NCBI RefSeq assembly: GCF_015234275.1
Contig: NZ_JADGII010000006.1
Direction: 5' to 3' (one strand)
Length of the DNA: 64,000 nt
Source of the DNA: Prosthecochloris ethylica
GTDB taxonomy: Bacteria; Bacteroidota; Chlorobiia; Chlorobiales; Chlorobiaceae
Shown here: in pieces, positions 41,756 through 50,427 of the stretch
Layout of the letters: the number at the start of each line of letters is the position of its first letter
How positions within the stretch are numbered: the stretch's first letter is position 1
Translations under genes and position numbers: made by a program
The notes under the pieces: generated by a model
The model's database searches: none
The model's input: the letters and a program-made list of their open reading frames with translations, nothing else
What the model was told of the DNA's origin: nothing

Positions 41756-43492
41756 ATGAAAGCAGAATCAAACCCTATTCTGGATTTTGCGACCGGGTAT
41801 CGGTTTCCGGAGTTCAGTGAACTCACGGGAACCGACAAGATCGTGGCATTCGGTGATCACAGTCACAAGTGCCCGATCTATGTCCGGCAGACGCCGCCCT
41901 GTTCGGCCGAATGCCCTGCAGGTGAGGATATCCGCGCGATCAACCGCTACCTGAACGGTACGGACCCGTCCGACGACCCGATGCGCTCGGCCTGGGAGAC
42001 GGCGGTCGACACCAATCCGTTCCCGGCGGTGATGGGGCGCATCTGCCCGCATCCCTGCCAGAGCAAGTGCAACCGCGGGGAGCATGATGAAAGTGTGGCG
42101 ATCAACGCGGTCGAGCATGCAATCGGGAACTACGGGATCGAGAACGGGCTGGAACTGCCGGGTCCGGGCCCTGACACGGGGCGGCATGTCGCCGTGATCG
42201 GGGGCGGGCCGGCAGGGCTGTCCGTGGCCTACCAGCTCAGGCGCAAAGGCCATGCCGTAACGATCTACGATGCCAATGACAAGCTCGGGGGCATGGTGCT
42301 GTACGGTATCATGGGGTACCGTGTCGATCGCCGTGTGCTGGAAGCCGAGATCCAGCGCATCATCGACCTGGGTGTGGAGACCCGTATGGGCGTGCGTGTC
42401 GGTCGTGATGTGATGCTCGAGGACCTTGAGCGGGACTACGATGCCGTGTTCGTCGGGGTAGGGGCCCAGGTCGGCCGGGGGCTGCCGGTTCCAGGATTCG
42501 AGGGGACGAAAGGTGTCACCAACGCAATCGATTTTCTGCGCAGTTACGAAGTGATGGGCGACGATATGCCGGTCGGACGGCGCGTCGTGGTGATCGGTGA
42601 CGGCAACGTTGCCATGGATGTCGCGCGCCTTGCTCTCAGGCTCGGTTCCGAGGCGGCCGTGGTGTCAGGTGTGCCCCGCGAGGAGATGGCGTGTTTCGAC
42701 AATGAGTATGACGATGCCGCGCGCGAGGGCACGCAGATGTACTTCCAGACCGGTACTCTCGAGGTCCTTTCGGCTGATGGCCGCGTTTCGGGCCTGCGCT
42801 GTACGCCGATGGTGCGCAAGGAGAAAGGGGAAGATGGGTGGAATTCACCGGTCCCGTTCCTGCGCTACAAAGCCAGCGGTGAGCCGTTCGATATCGATGC
42901 GGACACGGTGGTGGCGGCTATCGGGCAGACAACCGATATGAGCGGTCTTGAATCAGTGGTCAGTGGTGCTCCCTGGTTGCAGGTGGATCGCAATTTCAGG
43001 GTGCGTGGACGTGAAAACCTGTTCGGGGGTGGTGATGCCATCAAGGTGGACCTGATTACGACTGCCGTCGGGCACGGGCGGAAAGCCGCCGAGGCGATCG
43101 ACGCGTTCCTGAACGACCAGCCCCTGCCGGGGCACGTGCACAGGGAGATCACCAGGGTGCGCAACCAGGATGTGCTCTACTTCCTGCATTCTCCGCAGGC
43201 CAAACGGGGCATGCTCGAACCTGCGGAGGTCAAGGGAAACCATGACGAGCTGCTCCAGCCGCTGTCGCAGGAGCAGGTGTCGGCCGAGGCGGAGCGCTGT
43301 ATGAGCTGCGGGTTGTGCTTCGACTGCAAGCAGTGTGTCTCGTTCTGCCCGCAGGAAGCCGTTGTCCGTTTCCGTGACAATCCTGCAGGAGAGAAGGTCT
43401 ATACCGAGTATTCCCAGTGTGTCGGCTGCCATATCTGCTCGCTTGTCTGTCCGTCCGGATATATCCAGATGGGGATGGGTGACGGGCTCTGA
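41756..43492 (+). CDS. dsrL: DsrL NAD(P)H:acceptor iron-sulfur flavoprotein
   Basis: A 578-residue GltD-like oxidoreductase that interacts with DsrAB and exchanges electrons with NAD(P). An N-terminal iron-sulfur region (TPPCSAECPAGEDI, ICPHPCQSKCNRGE) precedes the FAD loop VAVIGGGPAGLSVAYQLRR and the nucleotide loop VVVIGDGNVAMDVARLALR. The C-terminus holds a two-cluster ferredoxin (CMSCGLCFDCKQCVSFCP and CVGCHICSLVCPSG). AAAGGAGA precedes the ATG. It lies 23 bp after dsrB. Confidence 0.94.
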   Translation: MKAESNPILDFATGYRFPEFSELTGTDKIVAFGDHSHKCPIYVRQTPPCSAECPAGEDIRAINRYLNGTDPSDDPMRSAWETAVDTNPFPAVMGRICPHPCQSKCNRGEHDESVAINAVEHAIGNYGIENGLELPGPGPDTGRHVAVIGGGPAGLSVAYQLRRKGHAVTIYDANDKLGGMVLYGIMGYRVDRRVLEAEIQRIIDLGVETRMGVRVGRDVMLEDLERDYDAVFVGVGAQVGRGLPVPGFEGTKGVTNAIDFLRSYEVMGDDMPVGRRVVVIGDGNVAMDVARLALRLGSEAAVVSGVPREEMACFDNEYDDAAREGTQMYFQTGTLEVLSADGRVSGLRCTPMVRKEKGEDGWNSPVPFLRYKASGEPFDIDADTVVAAIGQTTDMSGLESVVSGAPWLQVDRNFRVRGRENLFGGGDAIKVDLITTAVGHGRKAAEAIDAFLNDQPLPGHVHREITRVRNQDVLYFLHSPQAKRGMLEPAEVKGNHDELLQPLSQEQVSAEAERCMSCGLCFDCKQCVSFCPQEAVVRFRDNPAGEKVYTEYSQCVGCHICSLVCPSGYIQMGMGDGL

Positions 43493-43537
43493 CAGGTTTC
43501 GTCGACGCTAACCAGCAATACAATAAAAGATTGACCG

Positions 43538-43912
43538 ATGATTGACGATCTCATTTCCAGGGTTGAACAGGCTGTGGACGCCGCCGAGCGGTGGCCCGAC
43601 ACCGGCTGGCCGGTCCGCTTCGGCCAGCGCATGGAGGAGGTGGCGAACCTCGAGGCGGCTGAACAGCTTCCAAGGACGGCAGTGTATCGCGAGGAAGCGC
43701 TGAATTACTGGCGCCAGGCCAGGCTTCTGGGACAGGATACCGCTGCTGCAGGGCGTCGCGCGCTGCAGGCCCTCAGAGAGGGACGCCTGCACGATGCCGC
43801 TAACGCTCTCTACCTCTGCCAGTACCTCGAGCAGCCATTGTCCGCTCAGGCTGGCACCTGGGCCCCTGTCTACAAAGAGTTCAGGCAGTTCTGTTCCTCC
43901 AGCAACAACTAA
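43538..43912 (+). CDS. dsrU: DsrU-like protein
   Basis: A 124-residue soluble, alpha-helical protein. It has many arginine and alanine residues (YREEALNYWRQARLLGQD, then GRRALQALREGRLHDAANAL). I recognise it mainly by its place between dsrL and dsrE, where green sulfur bacteria carry dsrU. No catalytic motif is visible. Function is unknown. Confidence 0.75.
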   Translation: MIDDLISRVEQAVDAAERWPDTGWPVRFGQRMEEVANLEAAEQLPRTAVYREEALNYWRQARLLGQDTAAAGRRALQALREGRLHDAANALYLCQYLEQPLSAQAGTWAPVYKEFRQFCSSSNN

Positions 43913-43925
43913 ATCAAGAACGAAC

Positions 43926-44285
43926 GTGAATATCGGAATACTACTCAAGGAGGGGCCGTACAACCATCAGGCATCGGATACGGCCTACAAGTTCGCTGAA
44001 GCCGCTATTGCCCGCGGGCACAAGGTGGATGCCGTATTTCTCTACAACGACGGGGTGACCAATGTCAACAGGCTGATGGACCCGCCCCAGGATGACCGCC
44101 ACATCGCTGAGCGGTGGAGCCGGCTCTCCAAAGAGCATGGCGTGCCGGTCCTTGCCTGTATCGCCGCATCGAAACGCAGGGGGATCGATGACGATGTCCT
44201 GATCGAGGGCGGTGAGATTACCGGGCTCGGTACCCTGACAGACATTGCAATTCGAAACGACAGACTCGTCACATTCGGAGATTGA
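43926..44285 (+). CDS. dsrE: DsrE sulfurtransferase subunit
   Basis: A 119-residue DsrE/TusD protein that begins at GTG 43926. The active-site cysteine is Cys78 in VPVLACIAASKRRGI. This has the same number as the essential Cys78 reported for Allochromatium DsrE. The N-terminal NIGILLKEGPYNHQASDTAYKF-type fold is typical. With DsrF and DsrH it forms the hexameric complex that moves sulfur from TusA to DsrC. Confidence 0.92.
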   Translation: MNIGILLKEGPYNHQASDTAYKFAEAAIARGHKVDAVFLYNDGVTNVNRLMDPPQDDRHIAERWSRLSKEHGVPVLACIAASKRRGIDDDVLIEGGEITGLGTLTDIAIRNDRLVTFGD

Positions 44286-44289
44286 CATC

Positions 44290-44664
44290 ATGGCAGAAGA
44301 CAACAGCATCAAGAAGATCATGCACGTGATGCGGCATGCGCCTCACGGGTCGATCTATACCTACGAAGGCCTTGAAATGATCCTGATCATGGCCGCCTAC
44401 GAACAGGACCTTTCCGTTGCGTTCATCGGCGACGGTGTCTACGCTCTCAAAAAAGGGCAGGAGACCTCGGGCATCGATATCAAGGGGTTTGCCAAAACCT
44501 TTCTGGCGCTTGAGGGTTACGACGTCGAGAAGCTGTATGTCGATGAAACCTCCCTGCAGGAGCGTGGCCTGACGGAAGACGACCTGCTGGTCGACGTCGA
44601 GGTCATGAGTGCGGCCGATATCGGACGGCTGATGAATGAGCAGGACGTGGTGATTCCTCACTGA
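44290..44664 (+). CDS. dsrF: DsrF sulfurtransferase subunit
   Basis: A 124-residue DsrF/TusC-like protein. KKIMHVMRHAPHGSIYTYEG and VAFIGDGVYALKKGQ are characteristic. It contains no cysteine, so it must be a structural member of the DsrEFH hexamer rather than a sulfur carrier. GGAGA precedes the ATG, which lies 4 bp past the dsrE stop. Confidence 0.92.
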   Translation: MAEDNSIKKIMHVMRHAPHGSIYTYEGLEMILIMAAYEQDLSVAFIGDGVYALKKGQETSGIDIKGFAKTFLALEGYDVEKLYVDETSLQERGLTEDDLLVDVEVMSAADIGRLMNEQDVVIPH

Positions 44665-44712
44665 GGTCCGGCGAGAACAGGTATCGATTAATCACAGAAA
44701 CGTACGACTACT

Positions 44713-45006
44713 ATGCTCTATACGATCAACAAGTCTCCGTTCGAGACATCGACCATGCAGACTGCCCTGCGGTTCCTGCAGCCGGGAGACCCGGTATTGT
44801 TTATCGAGGATGGCGTCTATGCCGTCCAGGGTGATAACCGGTTTTCATCCGATATTGCGGAACTCATGCGCAACAATCCGGTGTATGCGCTCTCTCCCGA
44901 TCTCGAGGCCCGCGGTATCGGCGGGGTGACCGACGGGGTCACCTGTGTGGGGTATGACGGGTTCGTGGAACTGGTCGAAGAACACCGGACCAATACCTGG
45001 CTGTAA
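44713..45006 (+). CDS. dsrH: DsrH sulfurtransferase subunit
   Basis: A 97-residue DsrH/TusB protein. It has LYTINKSPFETSTMQTALRF near the N-terminus and VLFIEDGVYAV. Its only cysteine is Cys78 (GVTCVGYDGFV), not at the position of Cys20 of the Allochromatium protein. It completes the DsrEFH set. It lies 48 bp after dsrF and 4 bp before dsrT. Confidence 0.92.
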   Translation: MLYTINKSPFETSTMQTALRFLQPGDPVLFIEDGVYAVQGDNRFSSDIAELMRNNPVYALSPDLEARGIGGVTDGVTCVGYDGFVELVEEHRTNTWL

Positions 45007-45010
45007 TCCA

Positions 45011-45472
45011 ATGAGTCATTCTGAGATGAGTACAATATGGAGCGCGATGACGGGTGAGAGGCAGCAGGAGGTTCTTGACCGCTGGCTGGAAGCCGGGCTC
45101 GGGCTGTTCAGGGAGAAAATGTCACCCGGGACACCTGTGGCCGAAGCGCTGGGCGATGCCATGACGATGGTGCTGACGGGATGCGGCCGGGATGACGCGC
45201 GCTGCGGTGAAGGCATTTCGAGGATCACGAGGATTCTTGCCGTACAGCCGTTTCCCCCCTCCCGCTCTCTCGGGCTGTTCAGGGAGCTGCATGAGATTCT
45301 GCTCGAGAAGGTTTCCGGTGCGGCAGAGGCTGACGAGCTGCGCCGCTGTATCGAGGAGATCACGTTTCAGGCGTTCGACAGGTTCATGGAGCATCGCGAA
45401 ACGATCTATCAGCTGAAAGTCGAGGAAACCCGCAGCAATTTAGCCATGCTGTTAAGGAGGCAGAGAACATGA
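45011..45472 (+). CDS. dsrT: DsrT, RsbRD N-terminal-domain-like protein
   Basis: A 153-residue helical protein similar to the N-terminal RsbR/RsbD domain. It has RQQEVLDRWLEAGLGLFREK near the start and RCIEEITFQAFDRFMEHRET near the end. In green sulfur bacteria dsrT lies between dsrH and dsrM, exactly as here. It is reported to matter for sulfide oxidation, though its mechanism is unknown. Its stop overlaps the dsrM start (ATGA). Confidence 0.8.
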   Translation: MSHSEMSTIWSAMTGERQQEVLDRWLEAGLGLFREKMSPGTPVAEALGDAMTMVLTGCGRDDARCGEGISRITRILAVQPFPPSRSLGLFRELHEILLEKVSGAAEADELRRCIEEITFQAFDRFMEHRETIYQLKVEETRSNLAMLLRRQRT

Positions 45473-46464
45473 AAAAAGTCGTCATGCCACTGGTTATCGT
45501 CGCCGTGCTTGCCCTGATTCCCTATATCGGGGTCGAGTACGCCGGCCTGGACTACCTCTTCGGGGTGATCATACCCTATACGGCTGCCCTGGTACTGCTT
45601 GCCGGTATGCTCTGGCGGATGATCGACTGGCTTCGCCGTCCCGTTCCGTTCAACATCACGTCGACCTGCGGCCAGGAGCAGTCGCTTGACTGGATACGGC
45701 AGGACAGGATCGAGAGCCCGTCCAAACCCTGGCATGCGGCCGTGCGCGTCCTGTCCGAAGTCCTGCTGTTCCGGTCGCTGTTCCGCAACAACAAGGCCGA
45801 GTTGCGCAAGGGGCCGGACCTGGTGTACGGTTCTCACAAATGGCTCTGGCTGGCAGGCCTGGTCTTTCACTGGTCGCTTCTGCTGATCGTGGTTCGCCAT
45901 GCCCGCTTCTTTCTTGCCACCCTGCCTGCTCCGGTTGCGTGGATCGAACACGCGGACAGTTTTCTCGACGTCACGGTGCCTGCGCTCTACATGACCGATG
46001 CGATCGTGCTTGCGGCGGTCTCCTACCTGGTCATTCGCAGGCTGCTGGATGCGAAGGTACGGATCATTTCGCTGCAGACCGATTTCTTTCCGCTCTTTCT
46101 CATCACCGCGATCGTGCTCGCGGGGATCAGCATGCGGTACCTGACCAAGGTGGATATCATGTCGGTCAAGGCTCTGGGGACCGGTCTTGCAGAGTTCAGT
46201 CTCGATGCGCCGGGAGAGATCGGTGCGCTCTTCTATGTGCACCTGTTCCTGGTATGTTCGCTCATGATCTACTTTCCGTTCAGCAAGCTGGTGCACATGG
46301 GGGGGATCTTCATCAGCCCGACACGCACCATGCTCAACAACAGCCGCGCGAAACGCCATGTCAATCCATGGAACGCGCCGGTGAAGTTCCGCACCTATGC
46401 GGAGTACGAGGACGAGTACCGCGAAAAGATGAAAAAGGCCGGTATTCCGGTTGAAAAGGAGTAA
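45469..46464 (+). CDS. dsrM: DsrM membrane cytochrome b subunit
   Basis: A 331-residue integral membrane protein. The N-terminal segment MPLVIVAVLALIPYIGVEYA is followed by about five further helices with conserved histidines (VFHWSLLLIVVRHARFF) that would bind heme b in a NarI-like fold. It passes electrons between the quinone pool and the cytoplasmic DsrK. AAGGAGG precedes the ATG, which overlaps the dsrT stop. It lies 3 bp before dsrK. Confidence 0.93.
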   Translation: MKKVVMPLVIVAVLALIPYIGVEYAGLDYLFGVIIPYTAALVLLAGMLWRMIDWLRRPVPFNITSTCGQEQSLDWIRQDRIESPSKPWHAAVRVLSEVLLFRSLFRNNKAELRKGPDLVYGSHKWLWLAGLVFHWSLLLIVVRHARFFLATLPAPVAWIEHADSFLDVTVPALYMTDAIVLAAVSYLVIRRLLDAKVRIISLQTDFFPLFLITAIVLAGISMRYLTKVDIMSVKALGTGLAEFSLDAPGEIGALFYVHLFLVCSLMIYFPFSKLVHMGGIFISPTRTMLNNSRAKRHVNPWNAPVKFRTYAEYEDEYREKMKKAGIPVEKE

Positions 46465-46467
46465 CCT

Positions 46468-48120
46468 ATGTCGCAATATCTGCCGAAAAAAGAGGATCTC
46501 ACGAGGGAGATCGAGGAACGGCCCGGCCCGCTGAAAGGTGATTTCGCGCAAAAGGAGTGGTGGGAGATGCCGTTCGAGTTCCGTGAAGGCAACTTCTGCT
46601 TTCCCGCCAAGCCCGAGGTGATCGAACAGCTGGGCTTTCCCAATCCGCGCAAGTGGATGCCGACGGACGAAGACTGGAAACTGCCGGACGGCTGGGAGAA
46701 GATCCTGCTCGACGGCATGAAAGAGCGGCTGAAAAAATACCGCTCCATCAAGTTGTATCTCGATACCTGTGTCCGCTGTGGTGCGTGTGCCGACAAGTGC
46801 CACTTCTTTCTCGGTACGGGTGACCCGAAAAACATGCCGGTGCTGCGGGCCGAACTGGTGCGCTCGATCTACCGCAACGATCTGCCCATGTTCAAACGCG
46901 TGCTCCGGGGCTTTGCGGGTGCCCGGCCCCTGACTGTCGGGGTGCTGAAGGAACTCTACATGTACTTCTACCAGTGTACGGAGTGCCGCCGCTGCTCGGT
47001 GTTCTGCCCGATGGGCATCGATACGGCCGAGATCACCATCATGATGAGGGAGCTCCTGCAGCTGGTCGGTGTGAACAACAACTGGATCCTGGCCCCGGTG
47101 GCAAACTGCAACCGCACCGGCAACCATCTTGGCATCGAACCGCATACGTTCGTGCAGAACATCGAGTCTCTCGTCGACGATATCGAGGATGTTACCGGTG
47201 TGACGGTCGAGCCCACCTTCAACCGCAAGGGTGCCGAAATCCTCTTTATCACCCCGTCAGGCGATGTGTTCGGGGATCCGGGGGTGTATACCATGATGGG
47301 CTACATGCTGCTGTTTCATCATATCGGCCTGGATTACACGATCAGCACCTACGCCTCGGAAGGCGGGAACTTCGGCTTCTTTACCTCCAACGACATGATG
47401 AAGAAGCTCAACGCCAAGATGTATCACGAAGCGCAACGGCTTGGCGTGAAATGGATTCTCGGCGGGGAGTGCGGTCACATGTGGCGCGTGGTGCACCAGT
47501 ACATGAATACCATGAACGGACCGGCGGATTTTCTCGATGAACCGGTCTCTCCGGTGACCGGCACGAAATTCTCAAACGCCAAAGCCACCAGAATGGTGCA
47601 TATCGCAGAGTTCACCGCCGACCTCATCCATCATAACAAGCTGAAGCTCGATCCGAAGCGCAACGACCATCTCCGCACGACCTTCCATGACTCCTGTAAT
47701 GTCGCCAGGGGTATGGGGATGTTCGAAGAGCCCCGCTACATTCTCGACAAGGTGTGCAACTCGTTTCACGAGATGGATGAGAACACGATCCGTGAGCAGA
47801 CCTTCTGCTGCGGCTCCGGCAGCGGCATCAATGCCGAAGAGTACATGGAAATGCGCATGAAGGGCGGTTTTCCACGGGCCAACGCCGTGCGCAAGGTGCG
47901 CGAGAAGCACAAGGTCGATTCACTGGTGACGATCTGCGCGATCGACCGGGCGACACTGACGCCCCTGATGCGCTACTGGAACCCCGGGGTTTCGGTCTAC
48001 GGCCTGCATGAGCTCGTCGGCAACGCGCTGGTGATGGAGGGAGAATCCAAGAGAACCGAAGACCTCAGGGAAGAGCCCCTGAAGGGTTTCGAAGACGATG
48101 AGGAGGACGATGAAGCCTAG
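46468..48120 (+). CDS. dsrK: DsrK, HdrD-like iron-sulfur catalytic subunit
   Basis: A 550-residue cytoplasmic subunit of DsrMKJOP. The two ferredoxin clusters are CVRCGACADKCHF and CTECRRCSVFCPMGID. The CCG-type domain with a noncubane cluster has FHDSCNVARGMGMF and EQTFCCGSGSGIN. It is thought to interconvert DsrC thiols and disulfide with membrane electron flow. Strong GGAG before the ATG. Its end overlaps dsrJ. Confidence 0.94.
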   Translation: MSQYLPKKEDLTREIEERPGPLKGDFAQKEWWEMPFEFREGNFCFPAKPEVIEQLGFPNPRKWMPTDEDWKLPDGWEKILLDGMKERLKKYRSIKLYLDTCVRCGACADKCHFFLGTGDPKNMPVLRAELVRSIYRNDLPMFKRVLRGFAGARPLTVGVLKELYMYFYQCTECRRCSVFCPMGIDTAEITIMMRELLQLVGVNNNWILAPVANCNRTGNHLGIEPHTFVQNIESLVDDIEDVTGVTVEPTFNRKGAEILFITPSGDVFGDPGVYTMMGYMLLFHHIGLDYTISTYASEGGNFGFFTSNDMMKKLNAKMYHEAQRLGVKWILGGECGHMWRVVHQYMNTMNGPADFLDEPVSPVTGTKFSNAKATRMVHIAEFTADLIHHNKLKLDPKRNDHLRTTFHDSCNVARGMGMFEEPRYILDKVCNSFHEMDENTIREQTFCCGSGSGINAEEYMEMRMKGGFPRANAVRKVREKHKVDSLVTICAIDRATLTPLMRYWNPGVSVYGLHELVGNALVMEGESKRTEDLREEPLKGFEDDEEDDEA

Positions 48121-48493
48121 CGGAGTGTTGATGATCACGGGCGGGATCGTCCTGGTGATGATCCTGGCGGTCTCGATGTTCAGCCCCGGCGGGGGTGCTG
48201 AAACAGCAGACCGTGCAGCTGTCGCCGAACGTGACAGCACGGCGTGTATCGCGTCGAAAGAGTACATGCGTTCCCATCACATGAAGTTGCTTGACCAGTG
48301 GCGCCACGATGCGGTTCGTGAAGGGGACAGGATTCATGAAACGCCTGACGGCAGGACCTTCGAAAAAAGTCTGAATACCTGTTTGTCCTGCCACTCGCAG
48401 AACCGGTTTTTCTGTGTGATGTGCCATCAGTACGCCAATGTCGAACCGACCTGCTGGAACTGTCACCTGTTGCCTACGGAGACCAAAGAATGA
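48110..48493 (+). CDS. dsrJ: DsrJ triheme periplasmic cytochrome c
   Basis: A 127-residue cytochrome with an N-terminal membrane anchor or signal (GVLMITGGIVLVMILAV) and three heme sites: CLSCH at 91-95, CVMCH at 102-106 and CWNCH at 115-119. Cys46 (TACIASKEYM) fits the unusual His/Cys heme ligand described for Allochromatium DsrJ. AGGAGG lies 3 bp before ATG 48110; ATG 48098 is an alternative. It overlaps dsrK by 11 bp and dsrO by ATGA. Confidence 0.9.
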   Translation: MKPSGVLMITGGIVLVMILAVSMFSPGGGAETADRAAVAERDSTACIASKEYMRSHHMKLLDQWRHDAVREGDRIHETPDGRTFEKSLNTCLSCHSQNRFFCVMCHQYANVEPTCWNCHLLPTETKE

Positions 48494-49266
48494 AGCAAGA
48501 CCGAAGAGAATTTCTCAGGAAAGCCGGTATCGGTGCGCTGGCCGGCATCGGTGCCCTGGCAGGGCTGAATCCCTTGTCGGCACTGGAAAAAACCGATATG
48601 TCCGCGTTGAGCGGCAAGCCCGTTCCGGGCAGGACGCGATGGGGGATGCTCATCGATACGCGCAGCTGCACCGATGGCTGCCGGCAGTGTGTCACCGCCT
48701 GTCACCGGGCCCATAACGTGCCTGATTTCGGAGACAGGAAAAACGAGGTGAAATGGATCTGGAAAAGCCGTTACGAACAGGCATTTCCGACATCGGGGAC
48801 CCAGTTCCAGAAACCGGAACTGCTCGGGCGCGAGGTGCTGACTCTGTGCAATCACTGTGCGGAGCCCCCCTGTACGAGGGCCTGCCCGACCCAGGCGACC
48901 TTCAAGCGCAGGGACGGCATTGTGGCGATGGATTACCACCGCTGTATCGGCTGCCGTTTCTGCATGGCTGCCTGTCCCTACGGATCGCGCAGTTTCAACT
49001 GGCTCGATCCCCGTCCGGCGATCAGCGAGTACAACCGGGAGTTCCCTACCCGGGAGCGGGGTGTGGTCGAAAAATGCAATTTCTGCTCGGAGCGCCTGGC
49101 CAGGGGGCTGCAGCCGGCCTGTGTCGAGTCCTGCCCGGGAAAGGCGATCACGTTCGGTGATCTCAACGATCCCGGGTCGACCATCCGCCGTATGCTCTCG
49201 GAGCAGGAAACCATGCAGCGCAAGCCGGAGCTCGGCACGTTGCCGTCAGTTTTTTACATCATCTAA
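48490..49266 (+). CDS. dsrO: DsrO periplasmic iron-sulfur protein
   Basis: A 258-residue ferredoxin-type subunit with a twin-arginine signal (DRREFLRKAGIGALAG). Several four-cysteine groups can bind iron-sulfur clusters: CTDGCRQCVTACHRAHN, CNHCAEPPCTRACPTQ, CIGCRFCMAACPYGS and CNFCSERLARGLQPACVESC. It connects DsrJ to DsrP in the membrane complex. It starts within the dsrJ stop (ATGA). It lies 9 bp before dsrP. Confidence 0.94.
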   Translation: MKQDRREFLRKAGIGALAGIGALAGLNPLSALEKTDMSALSGKPVPGRTRWGMLIDTRSCTDGCRQCVTACHRAHNVPDFGDRKNEVKWIWKSRYEQAFPTSGTQFQKPELLGREVLTLCNHCAEPPCTRACPTQATFKRRDGIVAMDYHRCIGCRFCMAACPYGSRSFNWLDPRPAISEYNREFPTRERGVVEKCNFCSERLARGLQPACVESCPGKAITFGDLNDPGSTIRRMLSEQETMQRKPELGTLPSVFYII

Positions 49267-49275
49267 CGCCAAGCC

Positions 49276-50427
49276 ATGATTGAGAAAGCCCTGAAAGGAA
49301 ATCGCGCCTACTGGGCATGGATCGCCCTGTTGATTGTCGTCATTGCCGCAGGTCTCAATGCCTGGGCCGTTCAGCTCGATACCGGTCTCGGCGTCACCGG
49401 CATGGGACGTGACATCAGCTGGGGGATCTATATCGCCCAGTTTACGTTTCTTGTCGGTGTCGCCGCGTCCGCCGTGATGGTGGTCCTGCCCTACTATCTC
49501 CACAACCGCAGGGAGTTCGCGAGGATCGTGATCGTCGGCGAGTTCCTTGCGGTTTCGGCTGCCGTGATGTGCATGCTCTTCATTCTCGCCGATCTCGGCA
49601 AGCCGCAGCGGGTGCTGAACGTACTGGGTTATCCGACGCCCAACTCGATGGTGTTCTGGGATGTCGTGGTGCTCAACGGTTACCTCCTGTTGAACCTGGT
49701 CGGTGGCTGGACGGTGCTCGGAGCAGAACGCAAGGGCGTCGCTCCCCCGTCCTGGGTACGTCCTCTCATCTATCTCTCTATCCCGTGGGCGTTCAGTATC
49801 CATACCGTGACCGCGTTCCTCTATGCCGGCATGCCGGGGCGCCACCTCTGGCTGACCGCCGTGCTCGCCCCGCGGTTTCTCGCTTCGGCATTCGCCGCCG
49901 GGACAGCGATTCTCATACTGATTTCCTTTATCCTCAGGAAAACGGCCGGGTTCGATGCCGGTGACGAAGCCCGCAAAAAACTCACGGTGCTTGCCGCGTA
50001 CGCGGGCATAGCGAATTTCTTCCTGCTCGGCATGGAATTTTTTACCGCGTTTTACAGCAACGTTCCGGCGCATATGCACAGCCTGCAGCACCTGTATTTC
50101 GGGCTTCACGGCCACGGGCAGTTCGTGCCGCTGATGTGGCTGTCGCTCCTCGGCGGGATTGCATCAGTGATCGTGCTGCTGGTCCCTGCACTGCGCTCGC
50201 GCTCATCGTGGCTCGTGGCCGCCTGTGTGGGCCTGGTCGCTTCGATCTGGATCGACAAGGGTATCGGGCTCGTTATCGGGGGTTTTCTGCCGACACCGCT
50301 CGAGGAGATCGTGCAGTACGTGCCGACACTGACGGAGATGACCGTGACAGCGGGGATCTGGGCGATCGGCCTGCTGCTTCTGACGATGCTCCTGAAAGTG
50401 GCCGTTGCCGTGAAAACAGAATCCTGA
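49276..50427 (+). CDS. dsrP: DsrP NrfD-like integral membrane subunit
   Basis: A 383-residue protein with about ten membrane helices and no obvious cofactor-binding cysteines, as in NrfD/PsrC quinone-binding subunits. ISWGIYIAQFTFLVGVAASA and LADLGKPQRVLNVLGY are recognisable. It provides the second quinone-reactive module of DsrMKJOP. Its stop overlaps the next start codon by one base (TGATG). Confidence 0.93.
   Translation: MIEKALKGNRAYWAWIALLIVVIAAGLNAWAVQLDTGLGVTGMGRDISWGIYIAQFTFLVGVAASAVMVVLPYYLHNRREFARIVIVGEFLAVSAAVMCMLFILADLGKPQRVLNVLGYPTPNSMVFWDVVVLNGYLLLNLVGGWTVLGAERKGVAPPSWVRPLIYLSIPWAFSIHTVTAFLYAGMPGRHLWLTAVLAPRFLASAFAAGTAILILISFILRKTAGFDAGDEARKKLTVLAAYAGIANFFLLGMEFFTAFYSNVPAHMHSLQHLYFGLHGHGQFVPLMWLSLLGGIASVIVLLVPALRSRSSWLVAACVGLVASIWIDKGIGLVIGGFLPTPLEEIVQYVPTLTEMTVTAGIWAIGLLLLTMLLKVAVAVKTES

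Noticed and set aside
45409..47145. 578-residue open frame on the minus strand opposite dsrM and dsrK
   Set aside because: Both plus-strand genes have strong motifs and good ribosome sites; the antisense frame has only His/Arg-rich low-information sequence.
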